Of a stretch of 21,737 bases of DNA, positions 1 to 6,181 are shown one piece after another. The stretch is from Chitinophagaceae bacterium (GTDB lineage Bacteria; Bacteroidota; Bacteroidia; Chitinophagales; Chitinophagaceae): positions 1-21,737 of the forward strand of contig JADJLJ010000009.1 of the NCBI GenBank assembly GCA_016710165.1, given 5' to 3'. Positions within the stretch are counted from its first letter, which is position 1. Every line of letters begins with the position of its first letter. The translations under genes and the position numbers were made by a program. Under the pieces are notes generated by a model. It made no database searches. It was not told where the DNA came from and was given only the letters and a program-made list of their open reading frames with translations.

Positions 1-69
1 CCTGTATATTCCGGAGTTGGCAGAAATACAAAATGACAGAAATAATTTTTAATAACAAAACAAAGAGAA

Positions 70-495
70 ATGCGGCATTTTTTAATTCTATTCAGTTCCT
101 ATTGGTTTTTAAGTTGCTCCAGCCAAATAGACTGACAACATCACATTCATAGACGACGGCTATATAACCACCGAAACAGGACTTAAATATAAAATCTTAA
201 AATGGTAATGGCCAAAAAGCAAAGGTTGACAGAAGTTTTGATTCGTGAGACAACCCGTATTTAGACGGTACGGTATTATATCAAAACGAAAATTCAGGTA
301 ATCCTGTGAAAGTATTGATTTGGGAATCAAGCAACAAATGTTGTTGACGAAGGACTAAGGGGAATGGTGGAAGGAGAAATACGTTATCTTATTGCGGTAA
401 AGCCCGGTCCCCTGGTAAAGCGCAGATCATACCCGCCAAATGTGTCTCCTGACTCGACTTTGACAATAAAAATTATATTACACAAGATTTTATGA
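70..495 (+). pseudogene. Decayed FKBP-type peptidyl-prolyl isomerase lipoprotein gene
   Basis: An ATG at 70 opens a lipoprotein signal peptide (MRHFLILFSSYWFLSCSS, lipobox Cys at residue 16), but the frame stops at a TGA six codons later. Reading on in other frames recovers FKBP-like pieces: IDDGYITTETGLKYKIL near 150-200, DGTVLYQNENSGNPVKVLI near 266-320, and a clean C-terminal piece from about 345 to the TGA at 493-495. That last piece contains VDEGLRGMVEGEIRYLIAV and YPPNVSPDSTL, which match the late strands of FKBP domains. At least three disruptions are needed to connect the pieces, so this is a gene remnant rather than one sequencing error. An intact gene would have made an outer-membrane or periplasmic prolyl isomerase. 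The family call rests on recognising motifs by eye. Confidence 0.72.
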
Positions 496-510
496 CTGCC
501 AGGTCCTTCC

Positions 511-609
511 CAGCAACGTCTCCTGCAAGTGACGTTGCGTCAACGAAATTTGTTTTTTAACTTACGCAACGTCCTCAGCCAGCACGCAAATCACAGGAGA
601 GACGTTGCG
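511..609. repeat. Nested inverted repeats
   Basis: Inner arms GACGTTGCGT (531-540) and ACGCAACGTC (564-573) are perfect complements with a 23-nt loop. Outer arms GCAACGTCTCCTG (513-525) and CAGGAGAGACGTTGC (594-608) pair apart from a 2-nt bulge. The structure lies between the FKBP remnant and the small peptide gene. It looks like a dispersed hairpin element; there is no T-tract, so a terminator role is not supported. Confidence 0.6.
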
Positions 610-702
610 GAGAAGAGGGAGGTGCACCAACCGCCAGGCTCTGCCATTTAAAAAAGATCCCTATATTTGGAATCGCGGATAAACCCCGACAAATCAACTG
701 AA

Positions 703-819
703 ATGAAAAAACTATTGTTGAGTACCCTTGCATTGGTTATTATGTCAGCCGGCATAGCCTATGCAGATGGTGGAAAAAGAAATACTAAGACTAAAAACCG
801 GTTCAGAAAAAGAACGTAA
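703..819 (+). CDS. Small secreted basic peptide (38 aa)
   Basis: ATG at 703 to TAA at 817-819 encodes 38 residues: a clear signal peptide (MKKLLLSTLALVIMSAGIAYA, with an AYA cleavage site around residue 21) followed by a 17-residue mature tail, DGGKRNTKTKNRFRKRT, with nine Lys or Arg. The mature part has no Cys and no recognised domain. Support for a real gene comes from the well-formed signal peptide, the absence of competing genes and a strong terminator hairpin 60 nt downstream. The function is unknown: it could be a periplasmic basic peptide, or a shortened member of a longer Lys-rich secreted family. No strong promoter was found, although TATATTTG at 662-669 resembles a Bacteroidota -7 element. 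Confidence 0.6.
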   Translation: MKKLLLSTLALVIMSAGIAYADGGKRNTKTKNRFRKRT

Positions 820-879
820 TAAAACAAAATGCCCCAACAGGCCAAGTTGCATTTAACTGAGCCATAACTGAATTCTTCA

Positions 880-902
880 GCCCACCTGCCGGTGGGCTTT
901 GT
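880..902 (+). terminator. Rho-independent terminator-like hairpin
   Basis: The 7-bp stem GCCCACC (880-886) / GGTGGGC (891-897) has a TGCC loop and is followed by a short T-rich stretch (TTTGTT). It lies between the small peptide gene and the hydrolase gene and would end transcription of the peptide gene. The T-tract is weak. Confidence 0.65.
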
Positions 903-966
903 TATTCAGTACATTTATACGCATGCACGATCGTTCAAAGACTAAAACTTAAGATACAGCATCCCC

Positions 967-1497
967 ATGACCCATTATTTCATCGTACCCGGTCTCGGCA
1001 ATTCAGGGCCTGAACACTGGCAGACATTTTTTGAGACCACCGGCGAAAACTACCGGCGCATCAACCAGCAGGAATGGGATACACCTGCCTGCAATGACTG
1101 GATCGAAACCATCGACAAAGCTATTGCAGGATATGATCCTGCATCCGTTGTTCTGATCGGTCACAGCCTGGGCTGCTCCACCATTGCACATTGGGCAAAA
1201 AAGTACAAACGGAAGATAAAAGGCGCCTTGCTGGTTGCCCCCAGCGACCTGGAAGCGCCTCAATATACTTTTCCCGCAACAGGCTTTGCCCCTATCCCGG
1301 TGGAGAAGATCCATTTCAAGACCATCGTGGTTGCCAGTGCAGATGATCCCTGGGTCTCATTGGAACGGGCTGAATATTTTGCGTCTTACTGGGGCAGCGA
1401 ATTCATCAATATCGGCAATGCCGGGCACATCAATACCGCCTCCGGGCATAAAGAATGGAAGGAAGGCCTGGCGATACTAAAAACACTTGGCGGATAA
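967..1497 (+). CDS. RBBP9/YdeN-family serine hydrolase (alpha/beta fold)
   Basis: This 176-residue protein matches the usual length of the RBBP9/YdeN (Ser_hydrolase) family. It starts with the typical strand and glycine-rich turn (FIVPGLGNSGPEHW, residues 5-18). It has the nucleophile elbow GHSLG with Ser67, an acidic residue in SADDPWV (Asp126 or Asp127) and the catalytic His in NAGHIN (His154), which gives a complete Ser-Asp-His triad. No signal peptide is present, so the enzyme should be cytoplasmic. The family consists of small esterases and peptidase-like hydrolases of uncertain natural substrate. It is flanked by a terminator upstream and repeats downstream, so it is probably monocistronic. 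The ATG at 967 is directly followed by the conserved first strand, which supports this start. Confidence 0.9.
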   Translation: MTHYFIVPGLGNSGPEHWQTFFETTGENYRRINQQEWDTPACNDWIETIDKAIAGYDPASVVLIGHSLGCSTIAHWAKKYKRKIKGALLVAPSDLEAPQYTFPATGFAPIPVEKIHFKTIVVASADDPWVSLERAEYFASYWGSEFINIGNAGHINTASGHKEWKEGLAILKTLGG

Positions 1498-1547
1498 AAA
1501 CGATCCTTTTACTGCCCTGCTGCTGTCCCTGTCAACAGGAACCCCTT

Positions 1548-1659
1548 TGCGCTCTTTGCGAAAATCTTTGCGCACTTTGCGGTTACCCTTCGGCTATGCT
1601 CAAAATAAAATTAACCGCAAAGAACGCAGAGGGAATGCACGCAAAGAGCGCAAAGAAAT
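1548..1659. repeat. Long imperfect inverted repeat (GCAAAGA/TCTTTGC hairpin)
   Basis: The left arm is built from TTTGCGCTCTTTGCG and CTTTGCGCACTTTGCGGTT. The right arm has AACCGCAAAGAACGCAGAGG and CGCAAAGAGCGCAAAG. The loop holds ACCCTTCGGC and TATGCTCA. A transcript would fold into an arm of roughly 45 bp with mismatches. The same element type recurs at 20318-20430 with the same kind of loop, and its arm sequence makes up the tandem arrays at 17179-17487 and 17919-18145. Confidence 0.7.
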
Positions 1660-1689
1660 GTTACTCCCCCTGGTTGCTGTCCTCACCTA

Positions 1690-2190
1690 CCTGAACCGCT
1701 GCTTGAACATTGAATACTGAATACTGAATATTTTAAAAATGCTCAATAAAAAACGCTCAATGTTCAATGAACGGAATGCCGTTGATCATTGAACATTGGA
1801 CATTGGACATTGAATATTGAGCATTCCTTTCCTTCGCCGCTGTATGACCGCTTCACTCCCCTGGTCGGTGTCCTCACCGACCGGAACGATCATTAAATTT
1901 TACACCCCCACTTGAACATTGATCATTGAGCATTGGACATTGAATATTGAGCATTCCTTTCCATCGCCGTTGTATGGCCTCCGGTCAACATTTTTTTTAC
2001 CACAGATTTACGCAGATTTTCCTACTCCCCTGGTCGGTGTCCCCACCGACCGGAATGGTCATGGGTCGTGCGCTACAAATCAAGGCGGTTTTTTTTACCA
2101 CAGATTTACGCAGATTATTTTTCACAGATGACCACAGAAAATCTGTGCAGATCCGTGAACCAATCCGTGTAAATCTGTGGTTAATTCCCC
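1690..2190. repeat. Mosaic of dispersed repeats between genes
   Basis: No gene is seen from 1498 to 2328. The stretch is a patchwork of three blocks seen elsewhere in the window. Block A consists of degenerate GAACATTGA/GACATTGAATATTGAG words followed by CATTCCTTTCC, near 1690-1840 and 1911-1990. Block C, the hairpin GGTCGGTG-TCCT-CACCGACC, is at 1863-1882 and again, as GGTCGGTG-TCCC-CACCGACC, at 2032-2051. Block B is an 83-bp hairpin whose 12-bp ends CCACAGATTTAC (2098-2109) and GTAAATCTGTGG (2169-2180) are perfect complements; part of it also occurs near 1999-2020. Short ORFs crossing this region are repeat artefacts. Confidence 0.75.
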
Positions 2191-2328
2191 CTGCAACGGA
2201 CTTTCCTCCCAAAAAGTTGCCTTTTATCAACCCGGGCCAACATCCTCTTTTCCCGGTTCAGCCCCCTTTTTTTCCCATTCGGCCAGATGGATTTTCCAGG
2301 GGCTTTTCATGCAATTAGTTTTGACTGC

Positions 2329-2772
2329 ATGAAACACAATACAAAAAAGATACTCATCATTGCTGTGTTATCCATGCTGGTACTTTCCATATCAGCCGGC
2401 ATTTACCTGTACAACAAAGGACCGATGGATGTACGATCTGTGAGGGGTACACCAGTAGATGCCGGGGAATTATACAGCCTCTTCACCAACGACTCGGTAC
2501 TGGCAGGCAAAAAATACATTTCCAGGGTATTGCTGGTAAGTGGCCAGGTTAGTGAGATAAGCGTGAATGCCAGCCAGCAGAAAATAGTACTCATTAAAAC
2601 AGGCACCGACGGCGCCTATGTCAATTGCACACTCGAAGAAGCTTCCAACGACATTGCTGTCAATAAACCCATAAGCATCAAAGGCATCTGCAGCGGTATT
2701 GGCCAGGGCGATGCCGACCTGGGCATTCCCGGCGATGTTTACCTTACCCGCTGTATTGTAGCTAATAAATAA
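2329..2772 (+). CDS. OB-fold (tRNA_anti-like) membrane-anchored protein
   Basis: The 147-residue product has a short basic N-terminus and a hydrophobic segment at residues 8-27 (ILIIAVLSMLVLSISAGIYL), which may be a signal anchor or an uncleaved signal. A soluble domain follows from about residue 40, with the pattern of the tRNA_anti-like OB-fold family common in Bacteroidota: a helix before the barrel, then VLLVSGQVSEIS, IVLIKTGTDGAYVNC, ISIKGICSGI and a final VYLTRCIV strand. Two conserved-looking Cys flank the last strands. The ATG at 2329 is preferred over an in-frame ATG at 2287 because it places the membrane segment directly after MKHNTKK. It begins the run of envelope genes, 9 nt ahead of the cytochrome lipoprotein gene. 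The biochemical function is unknown. Confidence 0.72.
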   Translation: MKHNTKKILIIAVLSMLVLSISAGIYLYNKGPMDVRSVRGTPVDAGELYSLFTNDSVLAGKKYISRVLLVSGQVSEISVNASQQKIVLIKTGTDGAYVNCTLEEASNDIAVNKPISIKGICSGIGQGDADLGIPGDVYLTRCIVANK

Positions 2773-2781
2773 GTACAAATA

Positions 2782-3480
2782 ATGAAGAAACCAGCAACCC
2801 TTTTAACCATTGCGGCCATCGTTGCCGTTCTTATCTTTTCCTGTAAACATGAACCCCTTGGCATACCGGTACCAACACCGGTAAGCGGCGGCACACAGGC
2901 CTGCAGTGCCGACACGGTCTATTTCCAGAACAAGGTATTGCCGCTGATCGTTTCAAGCTGCGCCAAAAGCGGCTGTCACGATGCCGTCTCCAAACAGGAT
3001 GGCATTGAACTCACTTCCTACGATAAGGTCATGGCTTCCGGAACCGTACGGCCCGGCGACCCCGGCAACAGCGACCTGTACGAAGTGCTGAACGAAACAC
3101 GCCCGGATAAGATAATGCCGCAGCCGCCTTCTGCTCCCCTCACGGCAGCAGAAAAAGATATTATCTATAAATGGATACTGCAGGGTGCAAAGAACAATGC
3201 CTGCAATGACTGCGACACCAGCACATTTACCTATTCAGGCGCTATGGCGCCCATCATCAATACACATTGCAAGGGTTGTCATAACCCCAGCTTCATCAGC
3301 GGGGGCCTCGACCTCACCACCTATGCCACTGTGAGAGACATCGCATTAAATGGAAAACTGATGGGGAGCGTTGACCACCTCACCGGTTTTTCTGCCATGC
3401 CAAAAGGGGGCACCAAACTCAGCGACTGCAGGATCACCCAGATACGCAAATGGATCGCATCGGGCTCTCCCAACAATTAA
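2782..3480 (+). CDS. Diheme-like c-type cytochrome lipoprotein
   Basis: This 232-residue protein carries a lipoprotein signal peptide (lipobox IFSC, Cys21) and should be tethered in the periplasm. Two cytochrome c-like domains follow. The first has the expanded heme motif CAKSGCH (C60-x4-C65-H66) and a candidate distal ligand Met112 in KIMPQPP. The second has the canonical CKGCH (C163-H167) and Met206 in SAMPKGG. A CNDC pair (141-144) lies between them. The layout resembles the planctomycete-type cytochrome domain (PSCyt1) proteins of Bacteroidota. It probably carries electrons in the periplasm; partners are unknown. It lies 9 nt after the OB-fold gene, and the next cytochrome gene overlaps its 3' end, which suggests translational coupling. 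Confidence 0.83.
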   Translation: MKKPATLLTIAAIVAVLIFSCKHEPLGIPVPTPVSGGTQACSADTVYFQNKVLPLIVSSCAKSGCHDAVSKQDGIELTSYDKVMASGTVRPGDPGNSDLYEVLNETRPDKIMPQPPSAPLTAAEKDIIYKWILQGAKNNACNDCDTSTFTYSGAMAPIINTHCKGCHNPSFISGGLDLTTYATVRDIALNGKLMGSVDHLTGFSAMPKGGTKLSDCRITQIRKWIASGSPNN

Positions 3481-3896
3481 ACAATAAAAAAAACGGAACA
3501 ACGACCAGAAGACCAGCTAAAATAATATCCTTCACAACCACCAGCAGCATCATCCTGTTGTTTGCAGCAGTAGCGGTATTCAGCAGTTGCTACGCCGACA
3601 AAGAAGAATTGCTTTACCCCGGCAGTGTAAGTGCCGTTGACTGCTCAACCGTATCGGCAAAATTTGCTGCCGATGTACAGCCCATCATCGCATCCAAATG
3701 CGCTACGTCCGGCTGCCACGATGCAAGCGCCAGTGGCGGAGTGATACTGCAGACACACAGCCAGGTGAGCGCTAAAAAAGACAGGGTGTATGCCCGGGCC
3801 GTGGTGGAAAAATCCATGCCCACTTCCGGCGCATTGCCCCCGGCCGAGATCGCCAAACTGAAATGCTGGATTGACAGCGGCGCTCCCAACAACTAA
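3450..3896 (+). CDS. Monoheme-like cytochrome lipoprotein
   Basis: This 148-residue protein has a lipobox at AVFSSC (Cys47) behind an unusually long 34-residue N-region, then a single cytochrome-like domain. Its heme motif is CATSGCH (C84-x4-C89-H90), and Met123 in KSMPTSG is a plausible distal ligand. Its domain ends WIDSGAPNN, nearly the same as the WIASGSPNN end of the preceding protein, so the two are probably related by duplication. The only ATG before the signal peptide is at 3450, inside the previous gene, giving a 31-nt overlap; a non-ATG start after 3480 cannot be excluded and would give a more normal signal peptide. It is likely co-transcribed with the diheme protein and the YceI gene 32 nt downstream. 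Confidence 0.8.
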   Translation: MDRIGLSQQLNNKKNGTTTRRPAKIISFTTTSSIILLFAAVAVFSSCYADKEELLYPGSVSAVDCSTVSAKFAADVQPIIASKCATSGCHDASASGGVILQTHSQVSAKKDRVYARAVVEKSMPTSGALPPAEIAKLKCWIDSGAPNN

Positions 3897-3928
3897 AAAG
3901 TACAACCTAAAAAATAAAATCAGATACA

Positions 3929-4480
3929 ATGAAACAAGGGATCCTTTCAGCCGCTTTTATTATTGCAATGGCAGGTACGGCTGCTGCCCAGAAATATTAT
4001 ACCAAGAACGGGAGCATCTCCTTCTTTTCAAAGACCTCCCTGGAAAATATCAAGGCCGATAACAACCAGGTGATGAGTGTGCTGAATGCCCAGACCGGCG
4101 AGATCCAGTTTTCGGTACTGGTAAAAAGTTTCCGCTTTGAAAAAGCGTTGATGGAAGAACACTTCAACGAGAATTACCTGGAGAGTGAAAAATATCCCAA
4201 AGCAACCTTTAAGGGAAACATCACCGACATGAGCCGGGTATCATTCGCCACCGACGGCATGTATACCGTACCGGTAACGGGTGATATGACCATGCACGGC
4301 GTTACAAAGAAACTGAGCACCACCGGAACCATCACCATCAAAGGCGGGAAGGTCTCTGCCGTCTCAAAATTCTTTGTAAAACTCGCCGACTACAATATCA
4401 GCATACCCAACCTGGTAAAAGACAATATTGCCGAATCGGTTGAAGTGACCGTTTCTTCCAACTTCGATCAAAAAATGTAA
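3929..4480 (+). CDS. YceI-family periplasmic protein (first copy)
   Basis: The 183-residue product has a cleavable signal peptide (MKQGILSAAFIIAMAGTAAAQ) and the lipocalin-like YceI fold pattern: GSISFFSKTSLENIKADN at the start, the family-typical MEEHFNENYLESEKYPKATF in the middle (about residues 74-93), GDMTMHGVTKKL near 123-134, and a C-terminal strand with VEVTVSSNF. Characterised YceI proteins bind long polyisoprenoid or quinone-like lipids in the periplasm. Here the gene sits between a heme-protein pair and a beta-barrel gene, so a role with a lipid-soluble redox carrier is a reasonable inference but not shown. It is distinct from the second YceI at 5627-6181, with which it shares the HFNENY.ES..YP.A.F.G core. 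Confidence 0.9.
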   Translation: MKQGILSAAFIIAMAGTAAAQKYYTKNGSISFFSKTSLENIKADNNQVMSVLNAQTGEIQFSVLVKSFRFEKALMEEHFNENYLESEKYPKATFKGNITDMSRVSFATDGMYTVPVTGDMTMHGVTKKLSTTGTITIKGGKVSAVSKFFVKLADYNISIPNLVKDNIAESVEVTVSSNFDQKM

Positions 4481-4507
4481 ACCCAAACAGCATTTCGTAT
4501 GGCCAGC

Positions 4508-5419
4508 ATGAAAAAAATAACCGGGATCGCCCTTTGTGCCTTACTAAGTACAACAAAGCTCATGGCCCAGCAAAAAGATACTACCGACCTGTTATCAATG
4601 CTGGAGAAAGAAGTAGCAGGCGATGAGAAAAGCCAGACCAACTATACCACCGCCACGTTTAAAACCACCCGTTTGATAAACGGCCATACCGTGGAGAATG
4701 TGGCAGCCGGTGTACTGGATGTTAAGATATCGCACCGCTTCGGAAGGTTGAACACCGGCAGCTACGAACTGTTCGGGCTCGACAATGCCAGCATGCGCAT
4801 GGGCCTCGACTATGGCATCACCCGTTATTTAATGGTGGGCATTGGCCGCAGCACTTTTGAAAAAACATACGATGCCTATTTCAAGCTGAAAATATTCCGG
4901 CAGTCAACCGGCAAACGGAAAATGCCCGTTACCCTGAGTTATGTACCCACCGTTGCACTGAAAACGCTGAAGTGGGAAGACCCCAACCGGAAGAACTATT
5001 ATACATCCCGTTTGTATTTTACACACCAGCTCATCATTGGCCGCAAATTCTCCGAAGGAACGTCCATCCAGCTGATGCCGACCTATGTGCACCGCAACCT
5101 GGTGAAATATGCTTCCGAATCGAATGAATTGTTTGCCGCTGGGATCGGGGGAAGGCAGAAGATCACGAAACGGGTGAGCATAAATGCGGAATATTATTAC
5201 CAGATCCCCGGCTACCGGCTCACTGGCACCACCAACTCGCTTTCGCTGGGCTTTGACATCGAAACAGGTGGCCACGTATTCCAGCTGCATTTCACCAACT
5301 CCCGTGGCATGAATGAACGGACATTTGTTTCTGAGACCACGGGGCTGTGGGAGAAAGGTGATATTTATTTCGGGTTCAATATTTCCAGGGTATTTACAGT
5401 GGGCAAGAGAAGAAGATAA
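4508..5419 (+). CDS. DUF5777-family outer-membrane beta-barrel protein
   Basis: The 303-residue protein has a signal peptide (MKKITGIALCALLSTTKLMAQQ) and alternating aromatic/hydrophobic strands typical of a small outer-membrane barrel. It includes NYTTATFKTTRLINGHTVEN near the mature N-terminus, LDVKISHRFG, and a final FGFNISRVFTVGKRRR. I recognise it as the DUF5777 barrel that in Bacteroidota often accompanies YceI and cytochrome-like genes. An in-frame ATG at 4499 adds three residues (MAS); 4508 is preferred because MKK begins a normal signal peptide. It closes the first gene run, 27 nt after the YceI stop. The substrate is unknown. No clear terminator follows; a 207-bp gap with a partial inverted repeat separates it from the second YceI gene. 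Confidence 0.85.
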   Translation: MKKITGIALCALLSTTKLMAQQKDTTDLLSMLEKEVAGDEKSQTNYTTATFKTTRLINGHTVENVAAGVLDVKISHRFGRLNTGSYELFGLDNASMRMGLDYGITRYLMVGIGRSTFEKTYDAYFKLKIFRQSTGKRKMPVTLSYVPTVALKTLKWEDPNRKNYYTSRLYFTHQLIIGRKFSEGTSIQLMPTYVHRNLVKYASESNELFAAGIGGRQKITKRVSINAEYYYQIPGYRLTGTTNSLSLGFDIETGGHVFQLHFTNSRGMNERTFVSETTGLWEKGDIYFGFNISRVFTVGKRRR

Positions 5420-5492
5420 AACTGCAAATACCTGTCCTGCTTAATTTTCAACAAATAAAACGAACCACAACTTGTCCCGCCCCAGGCGTGGA

Positions 5493-5557
5493 TAGGAACA
5501 TAGAACACATAGAAATGCACATAAGGAACTATGTTATCTATGATCCTATGTGGTTCA
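5493..5557. repeat. Imperfect inverted repeat (ACATAG/CTATGT)
   Basis: Left arm words GGAACATAGAACACATAG pair with right arm words CTATGTTATCTATG and CCTATGTGGTTC around a short centre. The element lies between the DUF5777 gene and the second YceI gene and has no T-tract. It may be a dispersed hairpin repeat or part of the leader of the sensor operon. Confidence 0.5.
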
Positions 5558-5626
5558 GTTTGTTAGCGACCGATTCTTATTCCCGGTCAACATTTTATAA
5601 TTACCTTGTAGCATAATTTTCAGCAA

Positions 5627-6181
5627 ATGCAAAGACATTGCCTGTTCATATTCCTTGCTGCCTCTTGTTTCCTGGCTTCCCACCCGGCAAATGCACAGGT
5701 ATATGGCACCGATAAGGGCAGCATCAGTTTCAGTTCCGATGCCCCGCTTGAACTGATAAAGGCCTCCAGCAATGAAATGAAGGGGCGCTTTGATGTGTCG
5801 AAGAAGCTGTTTGCCTTCAGCATTAAAATAACTTCCTTCACCGGCTTCAACAGTCCCCTGCAGCGCGAGCACTTCAACGAGAACTATATGGAAAGTGTGC
5901 AGTATCCCAATGCTTCGTTCAGCGGGCGCATCATTGAGGACATTGATTTCTCCAAAGACGGCACCTACGAAGTGAGGGCCAAGGGCAACCTCACCATTCA
6001 TGGGGTAACCCAGGAAAGGATCATCAAGTGCGACCTGCTGGTAAAAGAAGGAAAGATAAATGTAAAGGCCAATTTCACCGTACTGCTTGCCGAACACAAT
6101 ATCCTTATCCCAAAAGTGGTACATGAAAAACTTGCATCCGAAATCAAAGTAGAAGTAAAAGCCGATTTGGCATCGTTATGA
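5627..6181 (+). CDS. YceI-family periplasmic protein (second copy), coupled to sensor kinase
   Basis: The 184-residue protein has a signal peptide ending near ANAQ (residues 21-24) and the YceI core: GSISFSSDAPLELIKASSNE, QREHFNENYMESVQYPNASF and KGNLTIHGVTQERIIKC. Family knowledge points to binding of a polyprenyl or quinone-like lipid. The final TTATGA contains both its stop (6179-6181) and the ATG of the kinase gene (6178), a 4-nt overlap that implies translational coupling and a matched amount of the two proteins. Since the kinase has a large periplasmic sensor region, this YceI may present the ligand to it. That is inference. The mature core is clearly homologous to the protein at 3929-4480 but far from identical. 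Confidence 0.9.
   Translation: MQRHCLFIFLAASCFLASHPANAQVYGTDKGSISFSSDAPLELIKASSNEMKGRFDVSKKLFAFSIKITSFTGFNSPLQREHFNENYMESVQYPNASFSGRIIEDIDFSKDGTYEVRAKGNLTIHGVTQERIIKCDLLVKEGKINVKANFTVLLAEHNILIPKVVHEKLASEIKVEVKADLASL

Noticed and set aside
1919..2318. Two overlapping + ORFs in the mosaic repeats, and an OB-fold start at 2287
   Set aside because: The ORFs only translate repeat words. The 2287 start adds MDFPGAFHAISFDC before a normal membrane anchor beginning at 2329.
5555..6124. 189-residue minus-strand ORF
   Set aside because: It lies antisense to a clear YceI gene and has no recognisable domain or signal.
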